Shown: one piece after another, positions 26,010 through 33,759 of the stretch | How positions within the stretch are numbered: position 1 is the first letter of the stretch | How the letters are laid out: each line of letters starts with the position of its first letter | NCBI GenBank assembly: GCA_029245065.1 | Contig: JAQWQB010000105.1 | Coordinates: 1 to 64,000, forward strand | Length of the DNA: 64,000 nucleotides | Direction of reading: 5' to 3' | DNA from: Flavobacteriales bacterium | Lineage (GTDB): Bacteria; Bacteroidota; Bacteroidia; Flavobacteriales_D; Sanyastnellaceae | The notes under the pieces: generated by a model | The model's database searches: none | Told to the model about the DNA's origin: nothing | Seen by the model: only the letters and a program-made list of their open reading frames with translations | Program-made: the position numbers and the translations under genes

Positions 26010-26495
26010 ATGAAATACCGTACACTACTTAAAGAGGAGCTGGAAGAGGTTCAAGATGAATTCATCAAATTCTTGGCAGCAAACTCTATTGCCAGCGATG
26101 ATTGGGAAAACTTGAAGAAAACCGACCAAAAGAAGGTCAGTGGACTGATTGATATTTTCTCTGATATTTTTTGGGAAAAAGCCCTCACTAACATCAAATG
26201 TGTAGAGCAAAGAAGCCCAAAAAGACTGCGTATGATTAAGTTCGATGACGATCAAGCAGAGTTGATCGAGCTTCGTATTCCAGAAGCGGAGCAGCTCAAT
26301 TTGATGGACCCTGAACATGTAAAACAGTTGTCCGACGGTTCAAAAGATATTGCTCAATTCAACCCTGAGTTGTTCACGGGGACCCGCAATTTTGAACATA
26401 GCAGAAACCTCGAGTTGTTCAACTTTTTGGAACAAGGAGCACGTCCAACGAAGTTGGATATGTTCAATCATTTCAAACAGTTTATTAAGAAATAA
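26010..26495 (+). CDS. DUF6495 family cytoplasmic protein
   Basis: 161 residues from ATG 26010 (MKYRTLLKEELEEVQDEFI). An upstream in-frame extension reads through the hairpin and is discarded. The N-terminal KYR-LxxEELExxxxEFIxFLAxxSIxxxxW pattern is characteristic of a Bacteroidota-specific family I recall as DUF6495. It is mostly helical and acidic-basic, without signal or membrane segment. A short acidic segment (DDDQAELIEL near 88) precedes a conserved-looking C-terminal helix ending FKQFIKK. No function is known. Its last bases (AAGAAATAA) begin the 51-base segment resembling the end of the HAD gene, which runs on the other strand. Confidence 0.8.
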   Translation: MKYRTLLKEELEEVQDEFIKFLAANSIASDDWENLKKTDQKKVSGLIDIFSDIFWEKALTNIKCVEQRSPKRLRMIKFDDDQAELIELRIPEAEQLNLMDPEHVKQLSDGSKDIAQFNPELFTGTRNFEHSRNLELFNFLEQGARPTKLDMFNHFKQFIKK

Positions 26496-26535
26496 GGTGA
26501 GCCAGAATGTCTGTTACTTCCTTCTCAGGGAGTTC
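26485..26535 (-). pseudogene. Residual 3' end of a second HAD phosphatase gene copy
   Basis: Read on the minus strand, these 51 bases encode ELPEKEVTDILAHLIS and TAA. The intact HAD gene at 26853-27500 ends ELPEEEITDILAHLIS and TGA. Eight bases differ: five silent, one in the stop codon, and two giving K/E and V/I. That pattern means the two tails diverged as coding sequence. Similarity stops at 26535, exactly where the 225-bp repeat begins. It is therefore a scar of a lost allele or paralogue, partly overlapping the DUF6495 stop. Confidence 0.75.
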
Positions 26536-26760
26536 AAGTACTTTTTTCCACCTTTTTTCTTCAAAAGGTGGAGCCAAAATCGTGACTCATCACCTTCCCT
26601 TCAATTTCTACACTTTACTCCTATTAGAATGCAAACTCGCCTTGGGTCGCCGTGAATGGTATTACCCAACGTTCACAGCCAAGGCTTAAACACCGCATTC
26701 CAATCACGGAGTTTCAGCATGAAATTGTACGGGTCATGTGATAAAGTCAGGCGCCTAGTA
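26536..26760. repeat. 225-bp dispersed noncoding repeat, copy B
   Basis: Ungapped match to 496-720 (about 89% identity). Hairpin CCACCTTTT/AAAAGGTGG at 26548-26571. The stems seen in copy A correspond to 26624-26633 with 26694-26703 and 26639-26645 with 26679-26685. Here the second is fully Watson-Crick, while the first has two pairs changed to G.U on the minus strand. Copy B also has an apical 8-bp pairing that copy A lacks. The remaining 26761-26852 shows no gene. Confidence 0.85.
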
Positions 26761-26852
26761 CAAATGATCAAGTTCGATGTGTCGAAAGTTTAATTCAATC
26801 GGTTGAATGAAAGACTTTCTATGACCTTTTGCGGCTTATACCGTTGAGCGGT

Positions 26853-27500
26853 TCAAGAAATAAGGTGAGCTAGAATGTCTGTTATTTCCTCTTCGGGAAG
26901 CTCTAGATGGTAAGCATGCAATCCAGCGTCTAATGCTCCCTTCACATGTTGTGGTGAGTCATCTACAAAAAGCGTGCGAGCAGGATCCAGTCCATGGAGC
27001 TCACACAAATGCAAATAGGTGGAAGGTGCAGGCTTCTTAATGCCCAAAACGTTGGAATAATGAATCTTTTCGAACCCCTGATAGAAATACGATAATCCCA
27101 TTTTTTGATCAATCGTCTTTTCAAATTGAGCTACGTGAATCGCATTGGTATTGCTCAGTAAGAACATGCGGTAACGTTCTTTTAACTGGTGCACAAAGTC
27201 AATTCTTGCTTTGGGAATGTCCAACAAAATGGTGTTCCATGCTGCTTCTACCTGATCAAGTGTTACGCGGGGCGGAAGGTGTTGTTGAAGTGCTTTTAAA
27301 AAATCGGTGTTCGAAATGGTACCTGTTTCCAATCGGTCAAAAAGGTCCGATTGTGTTGCTTTGGAGTAAATCTCCTCGAAATTGTCTAATCCAAGTTGTT
27401 TGAATGCAACTGCCGGACGTAGGTAGTCGATGTCAAATAATACGCCGCCAAAGTCAAGAATAATGGCATCTAGTTGATCAGAAGAGGGAAGGGTTTTCAT
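26853..27500 (-). CDS. HAD superfamily (subfamily IA) phosphatase
   Basis: 215 residues. Motif I is IILDFGGVLFDIDY near 14 (nucleophile Asp with GG, as in the epoxide-hydrolase-like/YihX branch). Motif II FLLSNTNAIH near 115, Lys in LGIKKPAPSTY near 155, and motif IV LFVDDSPQHV near 175 complete the set. The helical cap lies between motifs I and II. Relatives such as YihX dephosphorylate sugar phosphates, but the substrate here is not evident. Its ATG directly follows the stop of the HU/SPOR gene, so it is the last gene of the receptor-kdsB-HU/SPOR unit. A decayed copy of its 3' end lies 318 bases downstream. Confidence 0.9.
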   Translation of the reverse strand: MKTLPSSDQLDAIILDFGGVLFDIDYLRPAVAFKQLGLDNFEEIYSKATQSDLFDRLETGTISNTDFLKALQQHLPPRVTLDQVEAAWNTILLDIPKARIDFVHQLKERYRMFLLSNTNAIHVAQFEKTIDQKMGLSYFYQGFEKIHYSNVLGIKKPAPSTYLHLCELHGLDPARTLFVDDSPQHVKGALDAGLHAYHLELPEEEITDILAHLIS

Positions 27501-28601
27501 TTATTGACGCTTCAACCAAGCGTTTTTGTTTTCGTTCACACGAACTTCAGCCAGCGCCTTTTTCGCTGCACGTTTTGAAGTGTAGCTGCCTAAAGAAACC
27601 ATGTGTAAATCGCCTTTCATTCCAAAGATGCTAGCGTCATACCCTTTCTTGTTCAGGTTGGCAACGTAGTCGGTCGCATTGCTCTTTTCACGAAATGCAC
27701 CGCCAACAATAAAATACAATTTCAAGTTAGAGGTTGATGCGCTGATGTCTGCTGGTTGATCAGTAGAAGCTACAACAGGTGCTTGTCCTTCACGAATGAT
27801 TTCTACACCGTCTGGTGCAATGCACTCGCGTTCGAACGAGTACCTGAATGATGTGTTCTGCGGATTCTGTACGAGGTATTCATTGAATGGATTCCCATCA
27901 GCTGGTGCTTCGAAGTGAATGCCTTCTTCCTCGAATCTTGGTTGATAGGTGGAAGTAATTTCAACACGGTTCAAATCAAGCGGAAAGGCAGAAAATGCTT
28001 CTGGACTGTTCACCCCTGTTTGCACCCACGAACCAGCGGCAATGAGCAGTGGAATAGCAGCAGCAGCGGCTAGATTTCTCCATCCACTTCGCTTGCGCCC
28101 AGTTGGCTCAATTACTTCTACTGTTTCGGTAACAACTGGAATGGCAATTTGCTTCGTCTCAACTTCTTTCACCACCTCTTTTTGTACAGGTGATAAACTA
28201 ACAGGCTCAAGCCCGAAAGACGAAGTCAAGAAATTTCGCTCATTGGAAGGAAGAAACTGAATGTTACCTTCTTCATTGAGGAACATGGCTCCTACTTCAT
28301 CAAATTGGTACTGCTTGCCGGCGGCTAACAGTGTTTTGATTTCTGCTACTTCATCAGCAATCAATGTTGCTGCGGCATCGTACGATACGTGTTCATGAAT
28401 ACGTAGCCATTGCGTCAACAATCCATCGTTGTGCACCAAGCGCTGATTGAAACCAACTTCTTTACTCGGAGGAACAATGCGATTTGTGCGCTTATTCAAA
28501 GAAGCAGGTTTGTTATTCGTCACAAAACCACCAAGGCCAGGAACGATAACACATTCGTGCTCAATTAATAAGTCTGATAGATATGTCTGAAGCAGTGCCA
28601 T
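27501..28601 (-). CDS. HU-CCDC81 plus SPOR domain membrane protein (cell-division/peptidoglycan associated)
   Basis: 366 residues. The N-terminus (1-130) is the bacterial CCDC81-like HU domain (LIEHECVIVPGLGGFVTN and LNEEGNIQFLPS). It is followed by a Val/Glu linker and one membrane helix (WRNLAAAAAIPLLIAAGSWV near 173-192). The C-terminal 75 residues (LYFIVGGAFREKSNATDYV to the end) form a SPOR domain, which binds denuded septal glycan. The HU part should be cytoplasmic and the SPOR part periplasmic. Known family inference: links the division site to chromosome or cytoskeleton; the role is not proven. Same operon as kdsB (34 bases upstream) and the HAD gene. Confidence 0.88.
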   Translation of the reverse strand: MALLQTYLSDLLIEHECVIVPGLGGFVTNNKPASLNKRTNRIVPPSKEVGFNQRLVHNDGLLTQWLRIHEHVSYDAAATLIADEVAEIKTLLAAGKQYQFDEVGAMFLNEEGNIQFLPSNERNFLTSSFGLEPVSLSPVQKEVVKEVETKQIAIPVVTETVEVIEPTGRKRSGWRNLAAAAAIPLLIAAGSWVQTGVNSPEAFSAFPLDLNRVEITSTYQPRFEEEGIHFEAPADGNPFNEYLVQNPQNTSFRYSFERECIAPDGVEIIREGQAPVVASTDQPADISASTSNLKLYFIVGGAFREKSNATDYVANLNKKGYDASIFGMKGDLHMVSLGSYTSKRAAKKALAEVRVNENKNAWLKRQ

Positions 28602-28635
28602 TCTCTAAACGAAAGTACAAAAAACCCCGCAAATA

Positions 28636-29385
28636 TTACGCTTTGTCTTTATAGGTTAGCTCAATTTCTCTGAGGTCTTCAGGGGTGTCTACACTCGGAG
28701 ATTCATGTTTGGTAATTCCACAGTGGATGTGAATTCCAGATTCGAGCCAACGCAATTGTTCAAGAGACTCAGCCCGTTCCAGTGCACTGTGTTCAAGATG
28801 AACAATGTCGCGAAGCACCTGTGTCTTATAGCCATAGATGCCAATGTGCTTGTAGTAATCATGCTTTAGCAGCCACTCCGTAATTTTTCCATCACGCAGA
28901 AATGGAATCGGACTTCTACTGAAATACATGGCTTTGTTATTGCGGTCCAACACTACTTTAACCTTGTTCGGGTTCAACAGCACTTCTTCGTCGTCAATTC
29001 GTTTTACCAACGTGGCAATGGACACGTCTGGTTTCATGAGCACCGTTACCAATTCATCAATCTGACTCGGCACAATGAATGGTTCATCGCCTTGGATGTT
29101 AATGACGGCATCAAACGTTCCTCCAATGCGCTCCGTAGCTTCATGGCAACGTTCTGTACCTGAAGTATGGCTGGGTAAGGTCATCACTACCTTCCCTCCG
29201 AAATCGTGCACATGTGCTTCGATCCGTTCGTCGTCTGTGGCAACATAAACTTCACTCACAAGGCTTGCTTGTTGCACTTGCTCATAGACGCGCTGAATCA
29301 TGCTTTTGCCTAAAATGAGCTCAAGTGGTTTTCCAGGGAAACGAGATGATCCGAAACGGGCGGGGATAATTCCGAGTATCTGCAT
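28636..29385 (-). CDS. kdsB: 3-deoxy-manno-octulosonate cytidylyltransferase
   Basis: 249 residues, full length. It activates Kdo with CTP to CMP-Kdo for lipopolysaccharide core synthesis. Recognised by IIPARFGSSRFPGKPLELI near 5-23 (CTP-binding loop), VYVATDDERIEAHV near 46, INIQGDEPFI near 95 with the metal-binding Asp, and YFSRSPIPFLRDG near 155. It starts 5 bases after the TonB receptor stop and precedes the HU/SPOR gene, so it belongs to an envelope-themed transcript. Confidence 0.96.
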   Translation of the reverse strand: MQILGIIPARFGSSRFPGKPLELILGKSMIQRVYEQVQQASLVSEVYVATDDERIEAHVHDFGGKVVMTLPSHTSGTERCHEATERIGGTFDAVINIQGDEPFIVPSQIDELVTVLMKPDVSIATLVKRIDDEEVLLNPNKVKVVLDRNNKAMYFSRSPIPFLRDGKITEWLLKHDYYKHIGIYGYKTQVLRDIVHLEHSALERAESLEQLRWLESGIHIHCGITKHESPSVDTPEDLREIELTYKDKA

Positions 29386-29390
29386 GTAAA

Positions 29391-31793
29391 TTAAAAGGTC
29401 AAAGTATACTGCAAGGTAGTGAGTCTTGTGGGTTCAATCGCTAACGGACGAATAGCGTACTCTTCATTTGTCAAGTTAGAGATGACCAACGCAATTTTTT
29501 GATTCTCCCCGAAGAAGTAGCCTACTCTTGCGTCAAGAATGAGAATGTTCGGATTGTTATTTGCCATCCAGTCTTCTAGCCCCCATTGAATAGTTGGGTC
29601 AATGTCTTCCACCAAAATGAAAGCTTGATCAATGTTTTTAATAGAACTGTGGTAGCGGGCACTAAAACCAATCAACCAGTTGTCGTTTGACGCTTCTACA
29701 TCTGCTCTTACAAGGTGCTGCATCCGGTACTTTAGAATGTTGTTGGTGCTATCTGAACTGGTAGAAAGGAAGGTCAAAGGGCTTTCAAAATCGGGATTTA
29801 AATTTCCATCAGCGTAAACGTAATCTGGTGTCTTGGAAATAGGCTTCGTATAGGTGTATCCGGCAAGAACATTGACATTCCAATTCCGTATTTCGCCCGT
29901 TCCCACAATGGAAAGTTCAGCTCCTGTAACTTGGCTATCACCTGTGTTCAAGCTTCTAAAGCCAAACCCTAACAGCTGTGAAGTCGCCGGGTCACCCCAT
30001 TGTCCGAAAGTGAATTCAATGAAGTTGTTGTACTCTTGGACGAAGGCTGCCGCGTCAATAAAACCTTTGAATTCGCCGATCTTAAACCCTTGCTTGATGC
30101 CGATTTCAGCGTTGTAAGAGGTTTCAGGAACAAGTTCTGTACTTGGGTAAATGGTTAAACTTCCAACAGAAGTTTGAATGAATTTTTCTGCTATGCTCGG
30201 GAAGCGGAATCCTTGTCCGTAGCTGGCGCGAAGGAATGTAAAATCTGCAGCTTGGTAATTCACACCAGCGCGGAAAACCGGCCTACCTTCGCTGCTCTTA
30301 TTGATTTCGAAATACTCATAACGCACACCTGCCGAAACAGTTAAACGATCAAAGAATACTTTATCGGCCTGGAAATAAGAGGCGTAATTGTTGGCTGTAT
30401 TGTCTCCATTGGTGTTTTCACCACTGTACAACTGCGAGCTACTAGTGGTGTTTTGGCCCATGACACCAAAAGTGGTGCGAAAATCCTTGACACCTAAGTG
30501 CTCGTAATTTTGTTGGTATTGATATTGGGCGAAAAATACATCGGAGAAATTCCCCTGATCATTGTCGTTGTCATTGTCCAATTTCATCCAGCGCGTCTGC
30601 AATGTATGCGAACTCCCTTCCGGGGTGAAATACTCTATAAACGGATCTACCGTTCCAATAACCTGCTTGGTGCGTGTAGCAGAACCTTGAAATGCTTCGA
30701 AAAGTCCGTCCTCATTATTCTCCCAGAGCAACGTTGCCAAAGATTCTCCTTTTAGCCAGTTGGTGTTTAATCCAACATTCAACCCGTTGATTTTTTTGCT
30801 TCTGTAACGCAGGTTCATGTTGATCCTGCCTCTGGTCTCGGCAGCGTACCTGTTGACATCAAATATGTTGTAGGCAGATGAAGCCGTATCCCTTCGAGTG
30901 CCATCAGCGTTGTAGTTAACGATTGGACCTTGGTGGCCATCGTCTCCCAGGAAATTCCCGCCAATGACGAGGTCCAGCTGCCCAATCCTTCTGGAGTGAA
31001 GAAATTGAAAGCCACTTTGCATCATGTTTCCCTCCCAATAGGTAGCATTGGATGATTGCGGATTGGAATAAACTCCGTGGAAAAGCGAAATTTTGGTCTT
31101 CGGCTCTGCCTTCGGATATGCTGTTCGTAAATTGATAACTCCACTCAATGCAGCACTTCCATAGAGAACACTTGAGGCGCCCTTGATGACTTCAACTTGC
31201 TCTACATTTTCCACGGGTAAGAAGCCCCACGAAGGCCGCCCGGCATCTCCACTCAAAACAGGAAGTCCATCCAATAGCACCATCACACGACTACCAGCAC
31301 CAAAACTAAATCCGCTACCACTTCGTATTTGGGGTTCGTTGTCTACAATGCTCACCCCGGGCGTTTGCTGCAGCAAATCGTCCATTCGAATGGTGTTCTT
31401 ATTTTCAATGATATCTGGTTTGATGACCTCCATGGACACCGTTACTTCTCCCAATTCTTGCTCGAATTTACCCGCACTTACCACCACGAAGTCAATTTGT
31501 TTGGCGGCAGGTTTCAACTGGATATTTCGTTCCACATTGGTGTTGCTGATGACAACAGTGAACGTCATTTTCTCATACCCAATAAACGATGCGCTCAATT
31601 GGTGTTCTCCCGTAGGAAGTTCCAACGTATAAAGCCCATCGATGTTCGTCGAAGCGCCTTTTCCGCTGTCATCAACGATGTTCACGCCTATCATTGGTTC
31701 ACCAGTTGAAGCGTCGGTGACGGTTCCAGAAACGCTGAATCCATGCATAAATGATGGGAGGAAAAGAAGGGCAAAAAAGACGATTAGGCGCAT
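29391..31793 (-). CDS. TonB-dependent outer membrane receptor
   Basis: 800 residues. Signal peptide MRLIVFFALLFLPSFMHG; residues 22-107 form a carboxypeptidase-like regulatory domain (SGTVTDASTGEPMIGVNI). The plug follows (VLLDGLPVLSGDAGRPSW; VEVIKGASSVLYGSAALSG near 205). The barrel ends with NLTNEEYAIRPLA and a terminal strand LQYTLTF. No SusD-like partner gene is adjacent, so a metal chelate, vitamin or other small ligand is more likely than a polysaccharide; the substrate is not evident. First gene of the kdsB-HU/SPOR-HAD transcript, divergent from dprA. Confidence 0.93.
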   Translation of the reverse strand: MRLIVFFALLFLPSFMHGFSVSGTVTDASTGEPMIGVNIVDDSGKGASTNIDGLYTLELPTGEHQLSASFIGYEKMTFTVVISNTNVERNIQLKPAAKQIDFVVVSAGKFEQELGEVTVSMEVIKPDIIENKNTIRMDDLLQQTPGVSIVDNEPQIRSGSGFSFGAGSRVMVLLDGLPVLSGDAGRPSWGFLPVENVEQVEVIKGASSVLYGSAALSGVINLRTAYPKAEPKTKISLFHGVYSNPQSSNATYWEGNMMQSGFQFLHSRRIGQLDLVIGGNFLGDDGHQGPIVNYNADGTRRDTASSAYNIFDVNRYAAETRGRINMNLRYRSKKINGLNVGLNTNWLKGESLATLLWENNEDGLFEAFQGSATRTKQVIGTVDPFIEYFTPEGSSHTLQTRWMKLDNDNDNDQGNFSDVFFAQYQYQQNYEHLGVKDFRTTFGVMGQNTTSSSQLYSGENTNGDNTANNYASYFQADKVFFDRLTVSAGVRYEYFEINKSSEGRPVFRAGVNYQAADFTFLRASYGQGFRFPSIAEKFIQTSVGSLTIYPSTELVPETSYNAEIGIKQGFKIGEFKGFIDAAAFVQEYNNFIEFTFGQWGDPATSQLLGFGFRSLNTGDSQVTGAELSIVGTGEIRNWNVNVLAGYTYTKPISKTPDYVYADGNLNPDFESPLTFLSTSSDSTNNILKYRMQHLVRADVEASNDNWLIGFSARYHSSIKNIDQAFILVEDIDPTIQWGLEDWMANNNPNILILDARVGYFFGENQKIALVISNLTNEEYAIRPLAIEPTRLTTLQYTLTF

Positions 31794-31885
31794 AAGTGGG
31801 TGTTAAGGTATTACGCAAGTATAATAAATTGCTACGTCTACAAAGTTGTTGTTTCAACAGTTCGAAGAGCGTGTATTCTTGCAAG

Positions 31886-32983
31886 ATGAAGCTTTTAGAT
31901 GAATTAATAGCAAAAGTTGCTTTGGCAAGAGCAGATCGAATGGGTCCCGCAACGGCTCAAAAACTGGTAGAACGCTTTGGAGACCCGTTGGCTATTTTTC
32001 AATCGAGCAACGCAGAGCTGCGTGATTTCGGTTGTCATGACCAATTGATTAGAGGAATTCGTGATGAGGTGAATTGGAGGCGTGCTGGCGAAGAGATTCT
32101 GGAGGTTCAGAACGAGGGAGGTGAAGTGATTTCGAAGTGGGAGCCGAACTACCCCGAGCAGCTAAAGCGGTGTTTAGACGCCCCTATTTTTCTTTACGTA
32201 AAAGGATCATTCTCGGGAGGGATGAAGCGTTGCTTGTCCATTGTAGGGACCAGACGGTCTACTGAATATGGCAAGAAAGTGTGCGAACGAATGGTCGCCG
32301 AGTTGGCAAAGTACGACGTCACAATTGTAAGTGGCTTGGCTTTTGGAATTGACATTCTAGCCCATCGAGCGGCACTGAATTACGGGTTGCCCACCATTGC
32401 CTGTTTGGCTCATGGGCTGGATCGAATTTACCCATCAGTGCATGCAAGTGATGCTCGAAAAATGCTTGAAACAGGAGGTTGGATTACCGAGTTCCCACCG
32501 AACCGAAAGCCAAAACGGGAGAATTTCCCCTCACGAAATCGAATTATTGCAGGACTTTCTGAGGCCACGGTTGTTGTGGAATCGAATGTAAAGGGTGGGT
32601 CTATGATTACGGCGCGGATTGCGGCTTCTTACAACAGAGATGTTTTTGCCGTTCCCGGAAACGTATTTGATGCTTCTTCTGAGGGGCCGAACTTCTTGAT
32701 ACAAAACATGGAGGCTCAACTGTTTTCTTCGGTGTCTAAAATGGCGCTCGAGTTGGGATGGGAAAATAGGGGGAGACCAAAAAAACAGTTGCGATTGTTA
32801 CTTGACTTGGATGAAAACGAACAAAGGGTGGTAGACCTTCTCAGTCAACGTAAGACGCACATTTCAAGCATGGAATACGAGTTGGGATGGACTCCTTCGA
32901 CGCTGTCCATGGTGCTCTTGAACTTGGAATTGAAATCGCTAATTAGGCTTTGTCCAGGTCAATGTTATGAGCTGATTCATTAA
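31886..32983 (+). CDS. dprA: DNA-processing protein A (natural transformation)
   Basis: 365 residues from ATG 31886 (MKLLDELIAKVALARADRMG). The frame continues 30 codons upstream, but those residues are not protein-like. DprA loads RecA onto incoming single-stranded DNA. Seen: N-terminal helix-hairpin-helix/SAM-like segment (MGPATAQKLVERFGD), Rossmann core with SIVGTRRSTEYG near 115, VSGLAFGIDILAHRAAL near 145, GGWITEFPPN and PSRNRIIAGLSEATVVVES, and a C-terminal winged helix (LDENEQRVVDLL). A TATTCTTG box, one base off consensus, ends 4 bases before the ATG. The 3' end overlaps an opposing gene by 41 bases. Confidence 0.95.
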   Translation: MKLLDELIAKVALARADRMGPATAQKLVERFGDPLAIFQSSNAELRDFGCHDQLIRGIRDEVNWRRAGEEILEVQNEGGEVISKWEPNYPEQLKRCLDAPIFLYVKGSFSGGMKRCLSIVGTRRSTEYGKKVCERMVAELAKYDVTIVSGLAFGIDILAHRAALNYGLPTIACLAHGLDRIYPSVHASDARKMLETGGWITEFPPNRKPKRENFPSRNRIIAGLSEATVVVESNVKGGSMITARIAASYNRDVFAVPGNVFDASSEGPNFLIQNMEAQLFSSVSKMALELGWENRGRPKKQLRLLLDLDENEQRVVDLLSQRKTHISSMEYELGWTPSTLSMVLLNLELKSLIRLCPGQCYELIH

Positions 32984-33326
32984 CGGGTGACGCGCCAAGA
33001 ATATCTTTCTTCGCCTCGGCCAGTCCGTTTTGAACGGTGTTCATGAAGCGCTTTGCGCACAGCGATTTAATTTCACCGTCTTCAGAGGTTTTCATGGCCA
33101 TGTATAATGTTTGAAGCTCTTCTAGGAACCGCGCTTGGCAATAAGGTTGAAGATCGTGTAGGTAACGTTCAAAAAGGATGTGGCATGCATTCCATCTTTC
33201 CTCATCGATGAAGCGAATGGTTTGCTCCTTGACACTTTCATATTGATTGATAATCAATTGAAGCATTTGCTTGCGGAACGAGCTGTCATACCCAGAAATC
33301 TTGGTAAGCAGGTGTAGGTTGATCAT
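32943..33326 (-). CDS. HPt-like protein lacking the phospho-accepting histidine
   Basis: 127 residues from ATG 33326 (MINLHLLTKISGYDSSFRKQ). Without gaps its first 60 residues align with the neighbouring HPt protein: both start MINL, share L7, S11, F17 and L22, and keep the helical spacing. Where the neighbour has AHKLKSS (His53), this protein has FERYLHD, placing Glu53 at the phosphorylation site. The C-terminal half diverges and ends EAKKDILGAS.. with a helical tail. It could be a regulatory pseudo-HPt, possibly mimicking the phosphorylated state; that is inference from a by-eye alignment. The 3' end overlaps dprA by 41 bases on the other strand. Confidence 0.65.
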   Translation of the reverse strand: MINLHLLTKISGYDSSFRKQMLQLIINQYESVKEQTIRFIDEERWNACHILFERYLHDLQPYCQARFLEELQTLYMAMKTSEDGEIKSLCAKRFMNTVQNGLAEAKKDILGASPVNESAHNIDLDKA

Positions 33327-33417
33327 AGTTTGTGCATTTTCAATACACAAGTATACCATTGATCTGAACGGAAGGGAGTAGGATGGGTTCTCAGGTGTAG
33401 GTCAGATTTGTCTGACA

Positions 33418-33759
33418 CTACATGTAATTGGTTAGCTCAATTTTCACCGCACGAATGCAATCGTCGCAGAGCCCTTTGGCCTGAGTAAATTTTTGAGGAA
33501 TATTTTCTTCGCCAACCTCATTTTTGATGTCGTGTTCAATTTCTTGAAAGACCTTGAATCCATCATTGAACCCTATGGTGAACGAGGAAGATTTCAACTT
33601 GTGCGCGAAGTAGCGTACCATTTGAAAATCGCCAGATTCAACAGCAGCCTCCATGCTTTCAACATCTTTTGGGGTGTTCATGAGGTACACCTCAAGAATC
33701 TCCCTGATGAAGGCATGGTTGTTTTTTGATAGACTTTTTAAGTTGTCAAGGTTAATCAT
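33418..33759 (-). CDS. Histidine phosphotransfer (HPt) domain protein
   Basis: 113 residues, a single HPt four-helix domain. The core is YFAHKLKSSSFTIGF with His53 as phospho-acceptor and the Lys-(Ser)-Ser that follows, as in relay proteins between hybrid kinases and response regulators. The N-terminal helices (NHAFIREILEVYLMNTPKDVESMEAA) fit the family. Its start lies inside the 3' end of the antiporter gene (8-base overlap), so the two are co-translated. No kinase or regulator is nearby apart from the LytS-type kinase 28 kb away. A diverged sister without the histidine follows 91 bases downstream. Confidence 0.87.
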   Translation of the reverse strand: MINLDNLKSLSKNNHAFIREILEVYLMNTPKDVESMEAAVESGDFQMVRYFAHKLKSSSFTIGFNDGFKVFQEIEHDIKNEVGEENIPQKFTQAKGLCDDCIRAVKIELTNYM

